Below are positions 28,501-37,937 of a DNA stretch of 64,000 bases, one piece after another. A model generated the notes under the pieces. The model made no database searches, was not told the DNA's origin, and worked only from the letters and a program-made list of their open reading frames with translations. A program made the translations under genes and the position numbers. Source of the DNA: Flavobacterium lacustre (GTDB lineage Bacteria; Bacteroidota; Bacteroidia; Flavobacteriales; Flavobacteriaceae); NCBI RefSeq assembly GCF_027474525.2, contig NZ_CP114882.2:620001-684000 (forward strand), written 5' to 3'. Positions within the stretch are counted from its first letter, which is position 1; every line of letters begins with the position of its first letter.

Positions 28501-31500
28501 ATGTTAAAAAAATTCCTTTTTTGGATTATAATCTCTACTTTTTCCGCGCTTCAGGCGCAGGAAACGAATACACTGTATCAAACGAAAAAAATTCCTGTTT
28601 CCCGAGACACTATTTCACTTGAAAACAACAGCATTAATTCCAGTTTTTTTGAATTGCTTGACGCCAAAGGAAATCTTTTAGACCCTTCGCAATACAGCAT
28701 CAATTTTCAAAAAGGAACATTAGTCCTCCATAAAAACACACTCATTGAGTCTGATTCTGTTACGGTACAGTATTTAAAACTTCCAGAAAGTTTAACCAAA
28801 GAATACCGTATTTATGATCCAAGTCAAGTGGTCAGTAATAAAGCCGCAACTGAAAATTTATACCAAATTCAAAAAGATTCTCCTAAAAAAAACATTCCTT
28901 TTGACGGATTAAATACTTCGGGAAGTATCACTCGCGGCGTTACAATAGGCAACAATCAAAACACGACTTTAAACTCCAATCTGGATTTACAAATCACTGG
29001 GAAAATTTCAGAGAAAGTTAGTTTACGCGGCTCTTTACAAGACAGTAATATTCCGTTACAAGACGGCGGTTATTCTCAGAAACTGGATCAGTTTGACAAT
29101 GTATTTCTGGAACTTTTCAGTGACAAATGGAACATCCGAGCGGGTGATGTTTTTCTTGAAAACAGGAAAACCCAATTCCTGAATTTCAATAAAAAAGTAC
29201 AAGGTCTATCGACGAATTTTGACTTTGGAACCGAAAATAATCATACCAATATTTTTACATCCGTAGCATTAGTCAAAGGACAATATGCCAAAAGCAATTT
29301 TGTGGGACAAGAAGGCAATCAAGGTCCTTATAAATTAAAAGGACAAAACGGCGAATTATATGTACTTGTCATTTCAGGCTCTGAACGGGTTTACGTCAAT
29401 GGGAGTTTGTTAAAAAGAGGCGAAAACAATGATTATACGATTGATTATAATGCCGGTGAAATTATTTTCACTCCGCTTTTTACGATTACATCCGAAATGC
29501 GAATTACAATAGAATACCAATATTCGGATAGAAATTACACCCGGTTTGTCACTTACGCAGGAGCAACCCATGAAAACGAAAAATGGAGTTTTGGCGGATA
29601 TGTATATTCTGAAAGCGATTTGAAAAACCAACCTCTACAACAAAATCTTTCTGAAGATCAAGCTCAAATTTTGGTTAATGCAGGTGATAATTCAGATTTA
29701 ATGGTAGCACCATCAGCTTATGAAGATTCGTACTCTGACAACAAAATACTGTATAAAAAAACTAGAGTGAACGGAGTTGAAATTTTTGAATATTCAAATT
29801 CACCGGAAGACGTTTTATACAATGTTAGGTACAATTTAGTGGGAACAAACAAAGGGAATTATATTTTAGCAAATACAGCAGCAATTGGTCGAATATATCA
29901 ATACACAGCGCCAATAAATAGTATTCCGCAAGGAAAATACGAACCTGTTGTACAACTTGTAGCACCAACAAAAGTTCAAGTCGCTACCTTTTTAGGAAAA
30001 TACAAACCCACCGAAAAAACAGCAGTAGATTTTGAAATAGGCGTCAGTTCTAATGACAAAAATTTATTTTCGTCAATTGACGACAGCAATAACAAAGGAT
30101 TAGCCGGAAAAATAAATGCAAAACAGCGTTTGTTTTCAAAAAAGTGGAATGTTGATGCTTTCGCCAATTATCAATTTATACAAGATAATTTTTCCTCTGT
30201 GGAACGACTTTACAGCATTGAATTTGACAGAGACTGGAATTTAGGCACGACTGCTACCGGCAATCAAAGTTTTTTAGTTTCCGGATTAAATTTCAATTTA
30301 AACCCAAAAACCAACACTCAAAATAAAGGAATAGTAACGTATCAGTTTGAAAAATTAGATTTCACAAACCACTTTTCCGGAAGCAGGCACAACATTGACG
30401 GAATTATAAAATTGAAAAACTGGAGTTTTCAAAATAAAGGCAGTTTTTTAAAGAGTGACGGTACGGTTTCAACTTCAAAATTCTTGCGAAATCAATCTCA
30501 AATGCGATTTCATTTCAATAAAAACTGGATTGGAAGCAGTTTGAGAATTGAAGATAATCAAGAAAAAGAGAAAGCTACGAATCAATTTTCGGCTTTAAGC
30601 CAACGATTTTCTGAATATGGTTTTTTCACGGGAAGAGGTGACAGCACGAAAGTTTTTGTGGAATTGGGTTATCTAAAAAGAACCAATGACAGTTTACAAA
30701 ACGGAATAATTCAGCGGGTGAATGCATCACAAACTTTTATTTTGAAATCGAAGTTGATTCAAACTAAAAAAAGTGATTTATCGGTTTATGTAAATTACAG
30801 AACGTTAAATTTTATTAATGGCACGAAACAAAAAGAATCTTCATTGAATTCCAGAATCCTCTACAATGATCGTTTTTTTAATCAATTAATCCAAAACACA
30901 ACCGTCTACGAAACCAATTCCGGCAGCATTCCGCAACAGGAATTTACATATCTGGAAGTTGCAGCCGGGCAGGGTGTATACACTTGGAACGACTACAACG
31001 GTAACGGAATTCAGGAATTAGAGGAATTTGAAGTTGCTCCTTTTATTGATCAGGCGAAATACATCAGAGTCTTTTTGCCCAATAGAATTTACATCAAAAC
31101 ACACCAAAATAAATTTTCCCAATCGATTACCCTGAACCCAAATCAATGGCAAAATGAAAATGGAATCAAAAAAACCCTTTCTTATTTTTACAACCAAACG
31201 TCATTTAGTATTGACCGAAAAACAAAAAGTGACGGCAACAATTTCGAGTTGAATCCTTTCCTTCCTTCTGATGAAAATGTGTTGGGGCTGAATTCGAGTT
31301 TCAGAAACAGTTTGTTCTATAATCGAGGCAAACAAAACCATTCTGTCACTTACACTTATTTAAAAAACAGCACAAAAAACTTGTTGTCAATTGGCTCACA
31401 AGAAGCGACAAATGGTTCCCACCAATTGCAATACAATCATTTATACCAAAAAAGTTGGTTGTTTGGCTTTTTTGCAAAAACAATACAAACAACACTAAAT

Positions 31501-31932
31501 TCTGAAAATTATCCAGAAAAAAATTATGCCATCAACGGCTACCAATTAGCACCGAAAATCAGTTATCTTTTTTCGAAAAATACCAGTTGGGATATATTTT
31601 ATGAAATACAAAACAAGGAAAATCAAATTGGAAATTCAGAAACGCTTCTTCAAAACCGATTAGGAACCTCGTTTTCATATGCCGGTGACAAGAAAATCAC
31701 ACTCAACGGAGAGTTTTCTTTTTATCAGAATAAATTCAGCGGGAATGAATTTTCTTCGGTAGGATTTCAGATGCTCGAAGGATTGCAAACCGGACAAAAT
31801 TTAACCTGGCGATTGCTTTTGCAAAAAAATCTGACCCAGTTTTTGGACATCAACTTAAATTATCAAGGACGAAAAAGCGAATTAAGCCAAACCATTCATA
31901 CAGGAAATGTACAATTAAGAGCTTATTTTTAG
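28501..31932 (+). CDS. Very large predicted outer-membrane beta-barrel protein, unknown function
   Basis: 1143 residues. Signal peptide MLKKFLFWIIISTFSALQAQ. The rest is rich in alternating aromatic beta strands with short polar turns and ends RAYF, an aromatic C-terminus typical of outer-membrane barrels. Around residue 295-340 the VYVNGSLLKRGENNDYTIDY-type motif (followed by EIIFTPLFTI) recalls a repeat in SprA, the type IX secretion translocon. A calcium-loop-like motif (DYNGNGIQELEEFEV) appears near residue 840. It is much shorter than SprA and not its orthologue. Monocistronic. Function unknown. Confidence 0.8.
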   Translation: MLKKFLFWIIISTFSALQAQETNTLYQTKKIPVSRDTISLENNSINSSFFELLDAKGNLLDPSQYSINFQKGTLVLHKNTLIESDSVTVQYLKLPESLTKEYRIYDPSQVVSNKAATENLYQIQKDSPKKNIPFDGLNTSGSITRGVTIGNNQNTTLNSNLDLQITGKISEKVSLRGSLQDSNIPLQDGGYSQKLDQFDNVFLELFSDKWNIRAGDVFLENRKTQFLNFNKKVQGLSTNFDFGTENNHTNIFTSVALVKGQYAKSNFVGQEGNQGPYKLKGQNGELYVLVISGSERVYVNGSLLKRGENNDYTIDYNAGEIIFTPLFTITSEMRITIEYQYSDRNYTRFVTYAGATHENEKWSFGGYVYSESDLKNQPLQQNLSEDQAQILVNAGDNSDLMVAPSAYEDSYSDNKILYKKTRVNGVEIFEYSNSPEDVLYNVRYNLVGTNKGNYILANTAAIGRIYQYTAPINSIPQGKYEPVVQLVAPTKVQVATFLGKYKPTEKTAVDFEIGVSSNDKNLFSSIDDSNNKGLAGKINAKQRLFSKKWNVDAFANYQFIQDNFSSVERLYSIEFDRDWNLGTTATGNQSFLVSGLNFNLNPKTNTQNKGIVTYQFEKLDFTNHFSGSRHNIDGIIKLKNWSFQNKGSFLKSDGTVSTSKFLRNQSQMRFHFNKNWIGSSLRIEDNQEKEKATNQFSALSQRFSEYGFFTGRGDSTKVFVELGYLKRTNDSLQNGIIQRVNASQTFILKSKLIQTKKSDLSVYVNYRTLNFINGTKQKESSLNSRILYNDRFFNQLIQNTTVYETNSGSIPQQEFTYLEVAAGQGVYTWNDYNGNGIQELEEFEVAPFIDQAKYIRVFLPNRIYIKTHQNKFSQSITLNPNQWQNENGIKKTLSYFYNQTSFSIDRKTKSDGNNFELNPFLPSDENVLGLNSSFRNSLFYNRGKQNHSVTYTYLKNSTKNLLSIGSQEATNGSHQLQYNHLYQKSWLFGFFAKTIQTTLNSENYPEKNYAINGYQLAPKISYLFSKNTSWDIFYEIQNKENQIGNSETLLQNRLGTSFSYAGDKKITLNGEFSFYQNKFSGNEFSSVGFQMLEGLQTGQNLTWRLLLQKNLTQFLDINLNYQGRKSELSQTIHTGNVQLRAYF

Positions 31933-32148
31933 CATTGATAATTAACAAATTATATCTGCAATAACGAAAATAAAAGTTATAATTTAAAATAGAGAGACTA
32001 CTCAAAAACGAACAGCAACTTTTTATTTAAGGTTTTCTAAAGTACATTTACAGTAAAAATAAATTAATAGTTTGGTAATATCTTGACAATACGAAAAACC
32101 ACTGCATTGACTAACTTTCAAATTCAAATAACAAATGAATATCGCTAA

Positions 32149-33219
32149 ATGAATTTGAATTCAAACAACAAGACTATTTTAATCGCGCCCTTAAATTGGG
32201 GATTAGGACATGCTACACGTTGCATTCCTATCATCAAAGCATTACAAGAAAATAATTTCATCCCAATAATTGCTTCCGATGGAATTGCATTAGCGCTTTT
32301 ACGAAAAGAGTTTCCATATATCCAAACATTAGAACTGCCTTCATACCAAATAGAATATGCCAAGAATGGTAAAAATTTCAAATGGAAATTACTGAAGAAT
32401 CTCCCAAAAATGATGGAAGCCATTTGGGAAGAAAAAAGATTAGTCAAAAAATGGGTCAAAAAATATGCTATTGAAGGTATTATTTCCGACAATAGATTAG
32501 GAGTTTTTAGTCCAAAAGTTCCCTCAGTGTTTATTACACATCAATTGAATGTCATGACCGGGAATACTACATGGATAACCAGTATTTTACATCAAAAAAT
32601 CATCAAAAAATATACAGAATGTTGGGTTCCTGATGTTGAAAATGCTATAAATTTGACGGGTAAATTAGGACATTTAAAGACGAATACACTAAACCTGAAA
32701 TACATTGGACCATTGAGTCGTTTACACAAAAAAGAAGTGCCACAAAAATATGATTTAATGGTAATTCTGTCCGGTCCTGAGCCGCAACGGGGAATTCTGG
32801 AAGAGATGTTAAAAAGAGAAGTTTTACGATTTAATGGCAAAGTCGTTTTTATCAAAGGAATTGTCGAGAAAGAACAGAAGAAAGAAGAAATAGAAAATAT
32901 TACGTATTATAATTTCATGAATACGCGCCAACTCGAACAAACTTTTAACGAAAGTGAAATTGTACTTAGCCGTTCGGGATATACCACTATCATGGACTTG
33001 GCTGTCCTGCAAAAAAAGGCTTTTTTTATTCCTACTCCAGGGCAATATGAACAAGAATATTTAGCAAAAAAACTAAAAAACAGCAATTTAGTTCCTTTTG
33101 CTGAGCAGGACAATTTTAGAATTGAAGCACTTGCAGAGATAAAAAATTATCAAGGATTACCAATCGTAAACACCGATTTTGACTGGACTGACTTATTAAA
33201 AGTTTTTGATGATAAATAA
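32149..33219 (+). CDS. MurG-like glycosyltransferase (GT28-type)
   Basis: 356 residues. The N-terminus has the nucleotide-sugar transferase loop NWGLGHATRCIPIIKAL, and the C-terminal half shows a GT-B acceptor/donor pattern: VILSGPEPQRG, ETFNESEIVLSRSGYTTIMDLAVLQKKAFFIP-like signature (split here: SRSGYTTIMDLA, then FIPTPGQYEQEYLA). These correspond to the UDP-sugar site of MurG and relatives. Acceptor unknown. It shares a terminator with phoU. Confidence 0.85.
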   Translation: MNLNSNNKTILIAPLNWGLGHATRCIPIIKALQENNFIPIIASDGIALALLRKEFPYIQTLELPSYQIEYAKNGKNFKWKLLKNLPKMMEAIWEEKRLVKKWVKKYAIEGIISDNRLGVFSPKVPSVFITHQLNVMTGNTTWITSILHQKIIKKYTECWVPDVENAINLTGKLGHLKTNTLNLKYIGPLSRLHKKEVPQKYDLMVILSGPEPQRGILEEMLKREVLRFNGKVVFIKGIVEKEQKKEEIENITYYNFMNTRQLEQTFNESEIVLSRSGYTTIMDLAVLQKKAFFIPTPGQYEQEYLAKKLKNSNLVPFAEQDNFRIEALAEIKNYQGLPIVNTDFDWTDLLKVFDDK

Positions 33220-33257
33220 AAAAACACTAATCAGAACCTGCCCGATTAGTGTTTTTT
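33218..33257. terminator. Bidirectional terminator between the glycosyltransferase gene and phoU
   Basis: A perfect stem AAAAAACACTAATC / GATTAGTGTTTTTT around an 11-nt loop, with A and T runs on both sides. Confidence 0.9.
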
Positions 33258-33279
33258 ATAATTTTAAAACGCTTATAAT

Positions 33280-33954
33280 TTAACTGTCTAATTTCTTATC
33301 GTCAAATTTTTCGTGTTTGATTATTTTAGCATGAATCATAAAATGAACATATTCAGCAACATTAGTACAATGCTCAGAAATACGCTCAAGATGTTTCAAC
33401 ACAATTACAAGATTAGTCCCGGAAACAACTGCTTTCGAATTTGTTTTCATCTCCGTAATGATATCGTGAATGGCTTCATCACATCTATTTTTGATGGTTT
33501 TATTCAAAACAAAAATCTCTCCTATAGTACTTTCATCACGTGTTATGAAACATTCATTGGTTTTAGTAGTCACCAACTCCACTTGACGCGCTAATTCTGC
33601 TATGTTGAATTTAGCAATCAAGTCGTGTTTATCTTTAATACTTTTTGTTTTTTTGATGATGCTAATAGACAAATCTCCTATACGCTCAATCTCATTGCTA
33701 ATTTGCATAGCCGACATGATAAAACGCAAATCCGAAGCTACAGGTTGCTGTAACGCAAAAATACTTTGACAAATCTCATCAATTTTTACATCTAATTTAT
33801 CAATTTTATGCTCGGTTTTCTTTACTTCTTTTCCTTCAGCGACAGCTTCTGAAAGTAATGCATTTACAGATTCACTCACCTGAATTTCAGCAAGTTTCCC
33901 TATTTTTATAATTATATTTTTAAGTTTTTCTAATTCTATTTCAAAGTGTGTCAT
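33280..33954 (-). CDS. phoU: Phosphate-uptake regulator PhoU
   Basis: 224 residues, all helical, with the PhoU double three-helix pattern. Each half carries a metal-binding signature (ISNEIERIGDLSISI and VLKHLERISEHCTNVAEY). It links the Pst transporter to the PhoR/PhoB-type pair, damping the Pho response when phosphate is plentiful. Last gene of the minus-strand porin-pstSCAB-phoU operon. Confidence 0.96.
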   Translation of the reverse strand: MTHFEIELEKLKNIIIKIGKLAEIQVSESVNALLSEAVAEGKEVKKTEHKIDKLDVKIDEICQSIFALQQPVASDLRFIMSAMQISNEIERIGDLSISIIKKTKSIKDKHDLIAKFNIAELARQVELVTTKTNECFITRDESTIGEIFVLNKTIKNRCDEAIHDIITEMKTNSKAVVSGTNLVIVLKHLERISEHCTNVAEYVHFMIHAKIIKHEKFDDKKLDS

Positions 33955-34032
33955 CCTATTATTTTTTTAGTATTAAGAGTAAAAATCACAACAACAAAAC
34001 AAGCATTAAAGCCTGCAAGTTCGTTTTAATTT

Positions 34033-34791
34033 TTATCCAAATCTACCGGTGATGTAATCCTCGGTTTGTTTTTTCTCTGGTTTGGTAAAAATAGCATTTG
34101 TTTTTCCCATTTCAATCAATTCACCCATATAAAAAAAAGCAGTATGATCACTTGTTCTTGCTGCTTGTTGCATGTTATGCGTAACAATTATTATGGTATA
34201 TTGCTCTTTTAGCTCATGAACTAATTCTTCGATTTTAGAAGTCGATATTGGATCTAATGCACTCGCAGGTTCATCCATAAGAATAATATCCGGGCTTACT
34301 GCCAAAGTTCTCGCAATACACAAACGTTGTTGTTGACCACCTGAAAGACCCAATGCAGAATCGCCCAATCTGTCTTTTACTTCATCCCAAATAGCCGCTT
34401 GTCGCAAAGAAACCTCAACAATTTCGTCTAATTCAGTTTTATTTTTTATTCCGTTAATTTTCGGACCGTAAGCAATATTCTCATAAATAGATTTCGGAAA
34501 AGGATTTGATTTTTGAAAAACCATCCCAATTTTCTTTCTAATATTAACAACATCTACGTCTTTATTGTAAATATCAACGCCTTCAACCAGCATTTGTCCG
34601 GTGATTGTAACGTCAGGAATAAGATCATTCATTCTGTTGATACATCTCAAAAAAGTAGATTTTCCACAACCGGAAGGGCCTATTAAAGCAGTCACTTTAT
34701 TGGCTGGAATTTGCATCGAAATCTCTTTCAAAGCCTTTTTTTCGCCATAGTATAAGGATAAATCTTTAACTTCTATTTTTATATCTCTCAT
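34033..34791 (-). CDS. pstB: Phosphate ABC transporter ATP-binding protein PstB
   Basis: 252 residues. Walker [12 protein letters not shown], the PstB-specific [10 protein letters not shown]-loop [16 protein letters not shown], signature [16 protein letters not shown], Walker [14 protein letters not shown] and H-loop [12 protein letters not shown] are all present. It powers phosphate import. Follows pstA by 50 bp. Confidence 0.98.
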   Translation of the reverse strand: MRDIKIEVKDLSLYYGEKKALKEISMQIPANKVTALIGPSGCGKSTFLRCINRMNDLIPDVTITGQMLVEGVDIYNKDVDVVNIRKKIGMVFQKSNPFPKSIYENIAYGPKINGIKNKTELDEIVEVSLRQAAIWDEVKDRLGDSALGLSGGQQQRLCIARTLAVSPDIILMDEPASALDPISTSKIEELVHELKEQYTIIIVTHNMQQAARTSDHTAFFYMGELIEMGKTNAIFTKPEKKQTEDYITGRFG

Positions 34792-34841
34792 GTTCTTTAA
34801 TGTTATGTCTAAAATAATAAATTAGTAAATCGAATTGGAAA

Positions 34842-35786
34842 TTATTTAGCTCTTCTTCTAATTCTGGATCTAATAACTACCGCTACCAAGTTTAAGGATA
34901 AAGTAAGGATTAACAATACCAGAGTCGTAGCAAACTGTATAGGCATTGTTTTTTCTACATCAGATGATTGTGTAGACATAATGTAAATATGATATCCCAA
35001 ATTCATGAATTGATCACTCATTGACGCTGGTAAAGTGGCTAAATAATATGCCGCTCCCGTAAATAAAATAGGTGCAACTTCTCCAGCTCCACGGCTTACC
35101 GCAAGAATTGTCCCAGTCATAATTCCGGAAACAGAACCCGGAAGAACCACTTGTTTTATCGTTTGCCATTTTGTTGCTCCCAATGCTAAACTGGCTTCGC
35201 GTAACTCTCTTGGAATTGTTTTCAGCGCTTCCTCAACAGAAACAATAATAACCGGAAGCGTTAATAATGCCATTGTAAGACTCGCCCAAAGAATATTGGG
35301 TTGCCCCCAATGCAACTCGCCTGCATTAAAAACCTTATCAACTCCTCCTCCTACAAATTGAATAAAAAATCCAAGACCAAAAAGTCCAAATATAATAGAA
35401 GGCACAACTGCTAATGTACGAACCGAAAATCGGACAGCTGCGGCGAATTTAGAATTCTCCTTTGCATATTCTGTAAGATAGATAGCTGTAATTGTCCCGA
35501 AAGGAACTGCCGCAATCGACATAACAATTACCAATATAAAAGTTCCAATCAAAGCGGGAAAAATTCCTCCTTCGGTCATTCCATTTGTTGGGAAAGTAGA
35601 AATAAATTCCCATGAAAATCTCTCACGCCCTTGATAAATAATAATACCAAGAATTACAAAAAGAACGGCAATAATCAAGAAAACCGCCACTTGCGTAATT
35701 CCTATAACTATATTTCCTTTTAAATCCGCACCCTTCTTTTTACTTGGAAAAAAAGCAGTGTTTATTTCGTTATTAACTGTATCCAT
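34842..35786 (-). CDS. pstA: Phosphate ABC transporter permease PstA
   Basis: 314 residues, about six transmembrane segments. The EAA loop (EALKTIPRELREASLALGATKW) is the contact with PstB. GGIFPALIGTF and RFSVRTLAVVPSIIFGLFG are typical PstA. Starts 3 bp after the pstC stop. Confidence 0.97.
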   Translation of the reverse strand: MDTVNNEINTAFFPSKKKGADLKGNIVIGITQVAVFLIIAVLFVILGIIIYQGRERFSWEFISTFPTNGMTEGGIFPALIGTFILVIVMSIAAVPFGTITAIYLTEYAKENSKFAAAVRFSVRTLAVVPSIIFGLFGLGFFIQFVGGGVDKVFNAGELHWGQPNILWASLTMALLTLPVIIVSVEEALKTIPRELREASLALGATKWQTIKQVVLPGSVSGIMTGTILAVSRGAGEVAPILFTGAAYYLATLPASMSDQFMNLGYHIYIMSTQSSDVEKTMPIQFATTLVLLILTLSLNLVAVVIRSRIRRRAK

Positions 35787-35789
35787 AAT

Positions 35790-36986
35790 TTATTTGCCTT
35801 GAAATTTTTTGATTAATTTGCCTTTCACATAGAATTCTGCGATAGCATTTAAACCAAAAGAAAAAATAAAAAGTAATGACCCAATGAAGAATAAAACACT
35901 GTAATGAGTTTCTCCAAAAACAGTTTCGGCCATCTCAGAACCAATGGTGGCAGCAAAAGTTCGCACACTCTCAAAAGGATTTGCCGATAGTAAAGCAGCA
36001 TTTCCTGTTGCCATAAGAGCAATCATGGTTTCTCCAAAAACCCTTCCCACTCCTAAAAGTAGCGCAGCAAAAATCCCAGGGGTTGCGGCCGGTAATATTA
36101 CTAAAAAAGCAGTTTGTGCCTTACTGGCGCCAAGTGCTAAACTGGCTTCGGTGAATGTTTTTGGTACTGCCGAAAGAGCATCTTCTGAAATGGTATAAAT
36201 AATAGGTATTGCAGCCAATGCCATGGCAACTCCGCCAATAAACGCATTCAATCTTGAACCATATCCAAAGATATCCTGAAAGAAGGTAGCCAAAACCATC
36301 AAGGCAAAAAAACCAATTACTACTGACGGGAAAGCCGCCAACATTTCGATAATAGGTTTTATAATTTCCTTGACTCTTTTTGAGGCAAAACAAGAAGTAT
36401 AAATTGCAGCAAGAATCGCAATTGGTCCCGCAATCAACATGGATATAATAGTAACTTTTAGTGTCCCTATCAGTAATGCTATTAATCCAAAACGAGGATT
36501 ATCAGAAACAGGAACCCATTCTGTAGAAACAAAAGTACTCCAAGTCCTATCAGCTCCTTCCTTGTTTTCGGAAGCTACTATTGGGGTTTCTTCGGCACTT
36601 CCTACAGATAAATCTTCGGTAGCATCTCCATAAGTTTCCGGCGTTAAATCTTCGGTTGGAGCACCGTAAGATTCTGGTTGTAAATCTTCATTAGAAACTG
36701 CTTCGGCACCATAAGTCTCCGGTGCTAAATCTTCCACTGGAGCGCCATAGGATTCAGGCTTATCGGTTTCTGGAGCTTGAATTTCGGTGGTTTCTTTTGC
36801 TTTATCTCCAAAACTGAACAATGGTAAAGATTCTTTGAAAACAAAAATAAATATCAAGAAAATAATTGCAATGGATAAAAAAGCAACACTGGAAATAATT
36901 TTTTCGGCTAGAAATTCTGATAAGCGAAATTGCTTTTTCAGCGTTTCTTTGGTGAAACTTGGATTCTTAGGAAATTGGGGATTCAT
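35790..36986 (-). CDS. pstC: Phosphate ABC transporter permease PstC with repeat insertion
   Basis: 398 residues, longer than the usual ~300. Residues 30-50 are the first transmembrane helix. Then comes a soluble stretch with four 12-residue acidic repeats (PE-S/T-YG...EDL, residues ~77-127) before the main permease domain (~165-398). The EAA loop is EDALSAVPKTFTEASLALGAS. The insertion lies between the first and second helices, on the predicted periplasmic side. Together with PstA it forms the membrane channel. Confidence 0.96.
   Translation of the reverse strand: MNPQFPKNPSFTKETLKKQFRLSEFLAEKIISSVAFLSIAIIFLIFIFVFKESLPLFSFGDKAKETTEIQAPETDKPESYGAPVEDLAPETYGAEAVSNEDLQPESYGAPTEDLTPETYGDATEDLSVGSAEETPIVASENKEGADRTWSTFVSTEWVPVSDNPRFGLIALLIGTLKVTIISMLIAGPIAILAAIYTSCFASKRVKEIIKPIIEMLAAFPSVVIGFFALMVLATFFQDIFGYGSRLNAFIGGVAMALAAIPIIYTISEDALSAVPKTFTEASLALGASKAQTAFLVILPAATPGIFAALLLGVGRVFGETMIALMATGNAALLSANPFESVRTFAATIGSEMAETVFGETHYSVLFFIGSLLFIFSFGLNAIAEFYVKGKLIKKFQGK
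36606..36758 (-). repeat. In-frame tandem repeat inside pstC
   Basis: Four degenerate repeats encoding PE-S/T-YG-A/D-x-x-EDL-x (one copy 3 residues longer). The DNA copies are clearly related (for example GTAAGATTCTGG and ATAGGATTCAGG on the plus strand), pointing to expansion by slippage or unequal exchange. Confidence 0.85.
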
Positions 36987-37063
36987 CTGAATTATTTAAG
37001 AATTCATATAAGATAAAACAAAACACCCCTCAGTTTTTTTTGAGGGATGCTACTGTTTTTTGA

Positions 37064-37897
37064 TTATTTTACTGGATAATATCCTACTTCTACAATTACT
37101 TTTTGACCTTCAGGACTTAAAATCCAGTCGATAAAAGCTTTAGTATCACCGGTTGGTCTAGATTTTAAATACATAAATAAATATCTAGTGATAGGATATG
37201 TTTTATTTTTTATTGTAGCTGCTGTTGGTAAAATTCCAGGACTTTTATCATCTTTTTTTACTTTACAATCTTTAACTCCTTCTGCATATGCTGCACCACC
37301 GTAACCAATACCGTATTTATCTTTTTTTACTGCATTAACAATTGCTGCAGTACCAGGTAGAGTTTGACAAGTTGGTGAAAAATCAGTTTTTACAACATTA
37401 TCTTTGAAGAAACCAAAAGTTCCCGAACTACTCTCACGTCCGTACAATTTAATACTAGCATCAACTCCACCAACTTCTTTCCAGTTTGTAATTTTTCCTG
37501 CGAAAATTTCCCCAATTTGTTTCAACGTCAATTCATTAACACCATTTCCTTTATTCAAATAAACGGATAAACCATCTTTAGCACATGGAATCTCAACACC
37601 TAAAGTACTGTATCTTGCTTTTAATTTTTCCATTTCTGAAGGCTTAATCGGACGACTTGAGTTAGCAATATCAGTAGACCCATTAATTAATGCAGCAATA
37701 CCTACACCTGATCCCCCTCCGGTAACCTGAATTACTGTACCAGGATTTTTTTTCATATATATTTCAGCCCATTTTTGAGATAAAATAACCATCGTATCAG
37801 AACCTTTTACTGTGATTTTTGTTAAAGAAGTAAAAGAAAATCCTATTGCCATAATAGCCAATAAAATAACAGCTAATCTAAATTTTGTTGTTTTCAT
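37064..37897 (-). CDS. pstS: Phosphate ABC transporter substrate-binding protein PstS
   Basis: 277 residues, signal peptide at the N-terminus (hydrophobic FRLAVILLAIMAIGFSF). The phosphate-binding signatures are TVKGSDTMV, TGGGSGVGIAALINGSTDIANSSRPI and YGRESSSGTFGFF, the last two carrying the Ser/Thr/Arg/Asp that hold phosphate. It captures phosphate in the periplasm for PstCAB. Located 40 bp after the porin gene. Confidence 0.97.
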   Translation of the reverse strand: MKTTKFRLAVILLAIMAIGFSFTSLTKITVKGSDTMVILSQKWAEIYMKKNPGTVIQVTGGGSGVGIAALINGSTDIANSSRPIKPSEMEKLKARYSTLGVEIPCAKDGLSVYLNKGNGVNELTLKQIGEIFAGKITNWKEVGGVDASIKLYGRESSSGTFGFFKDNVVKTDFSPTCQTLPGTAAIVNAVKKDKYGIGYGGAAYAEGVKDCKVKKDDKSPGILPTAATIKNKTYPITRYLFMYLKSRPTGDTKAFIDWILSPEGQKVIVEVGYYPVK

Positions 37898-37937
37898 TTT
37901 ATGTTTTATTTATTTTATTTAATCTTGTAAATTATAA

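Noticed and set aside
36606..36758. CRISPR-like array in pstC
   Set aside because: The repeats are in frame, 36-45 bp apart without distinct spacers, and part of a coding sequence.
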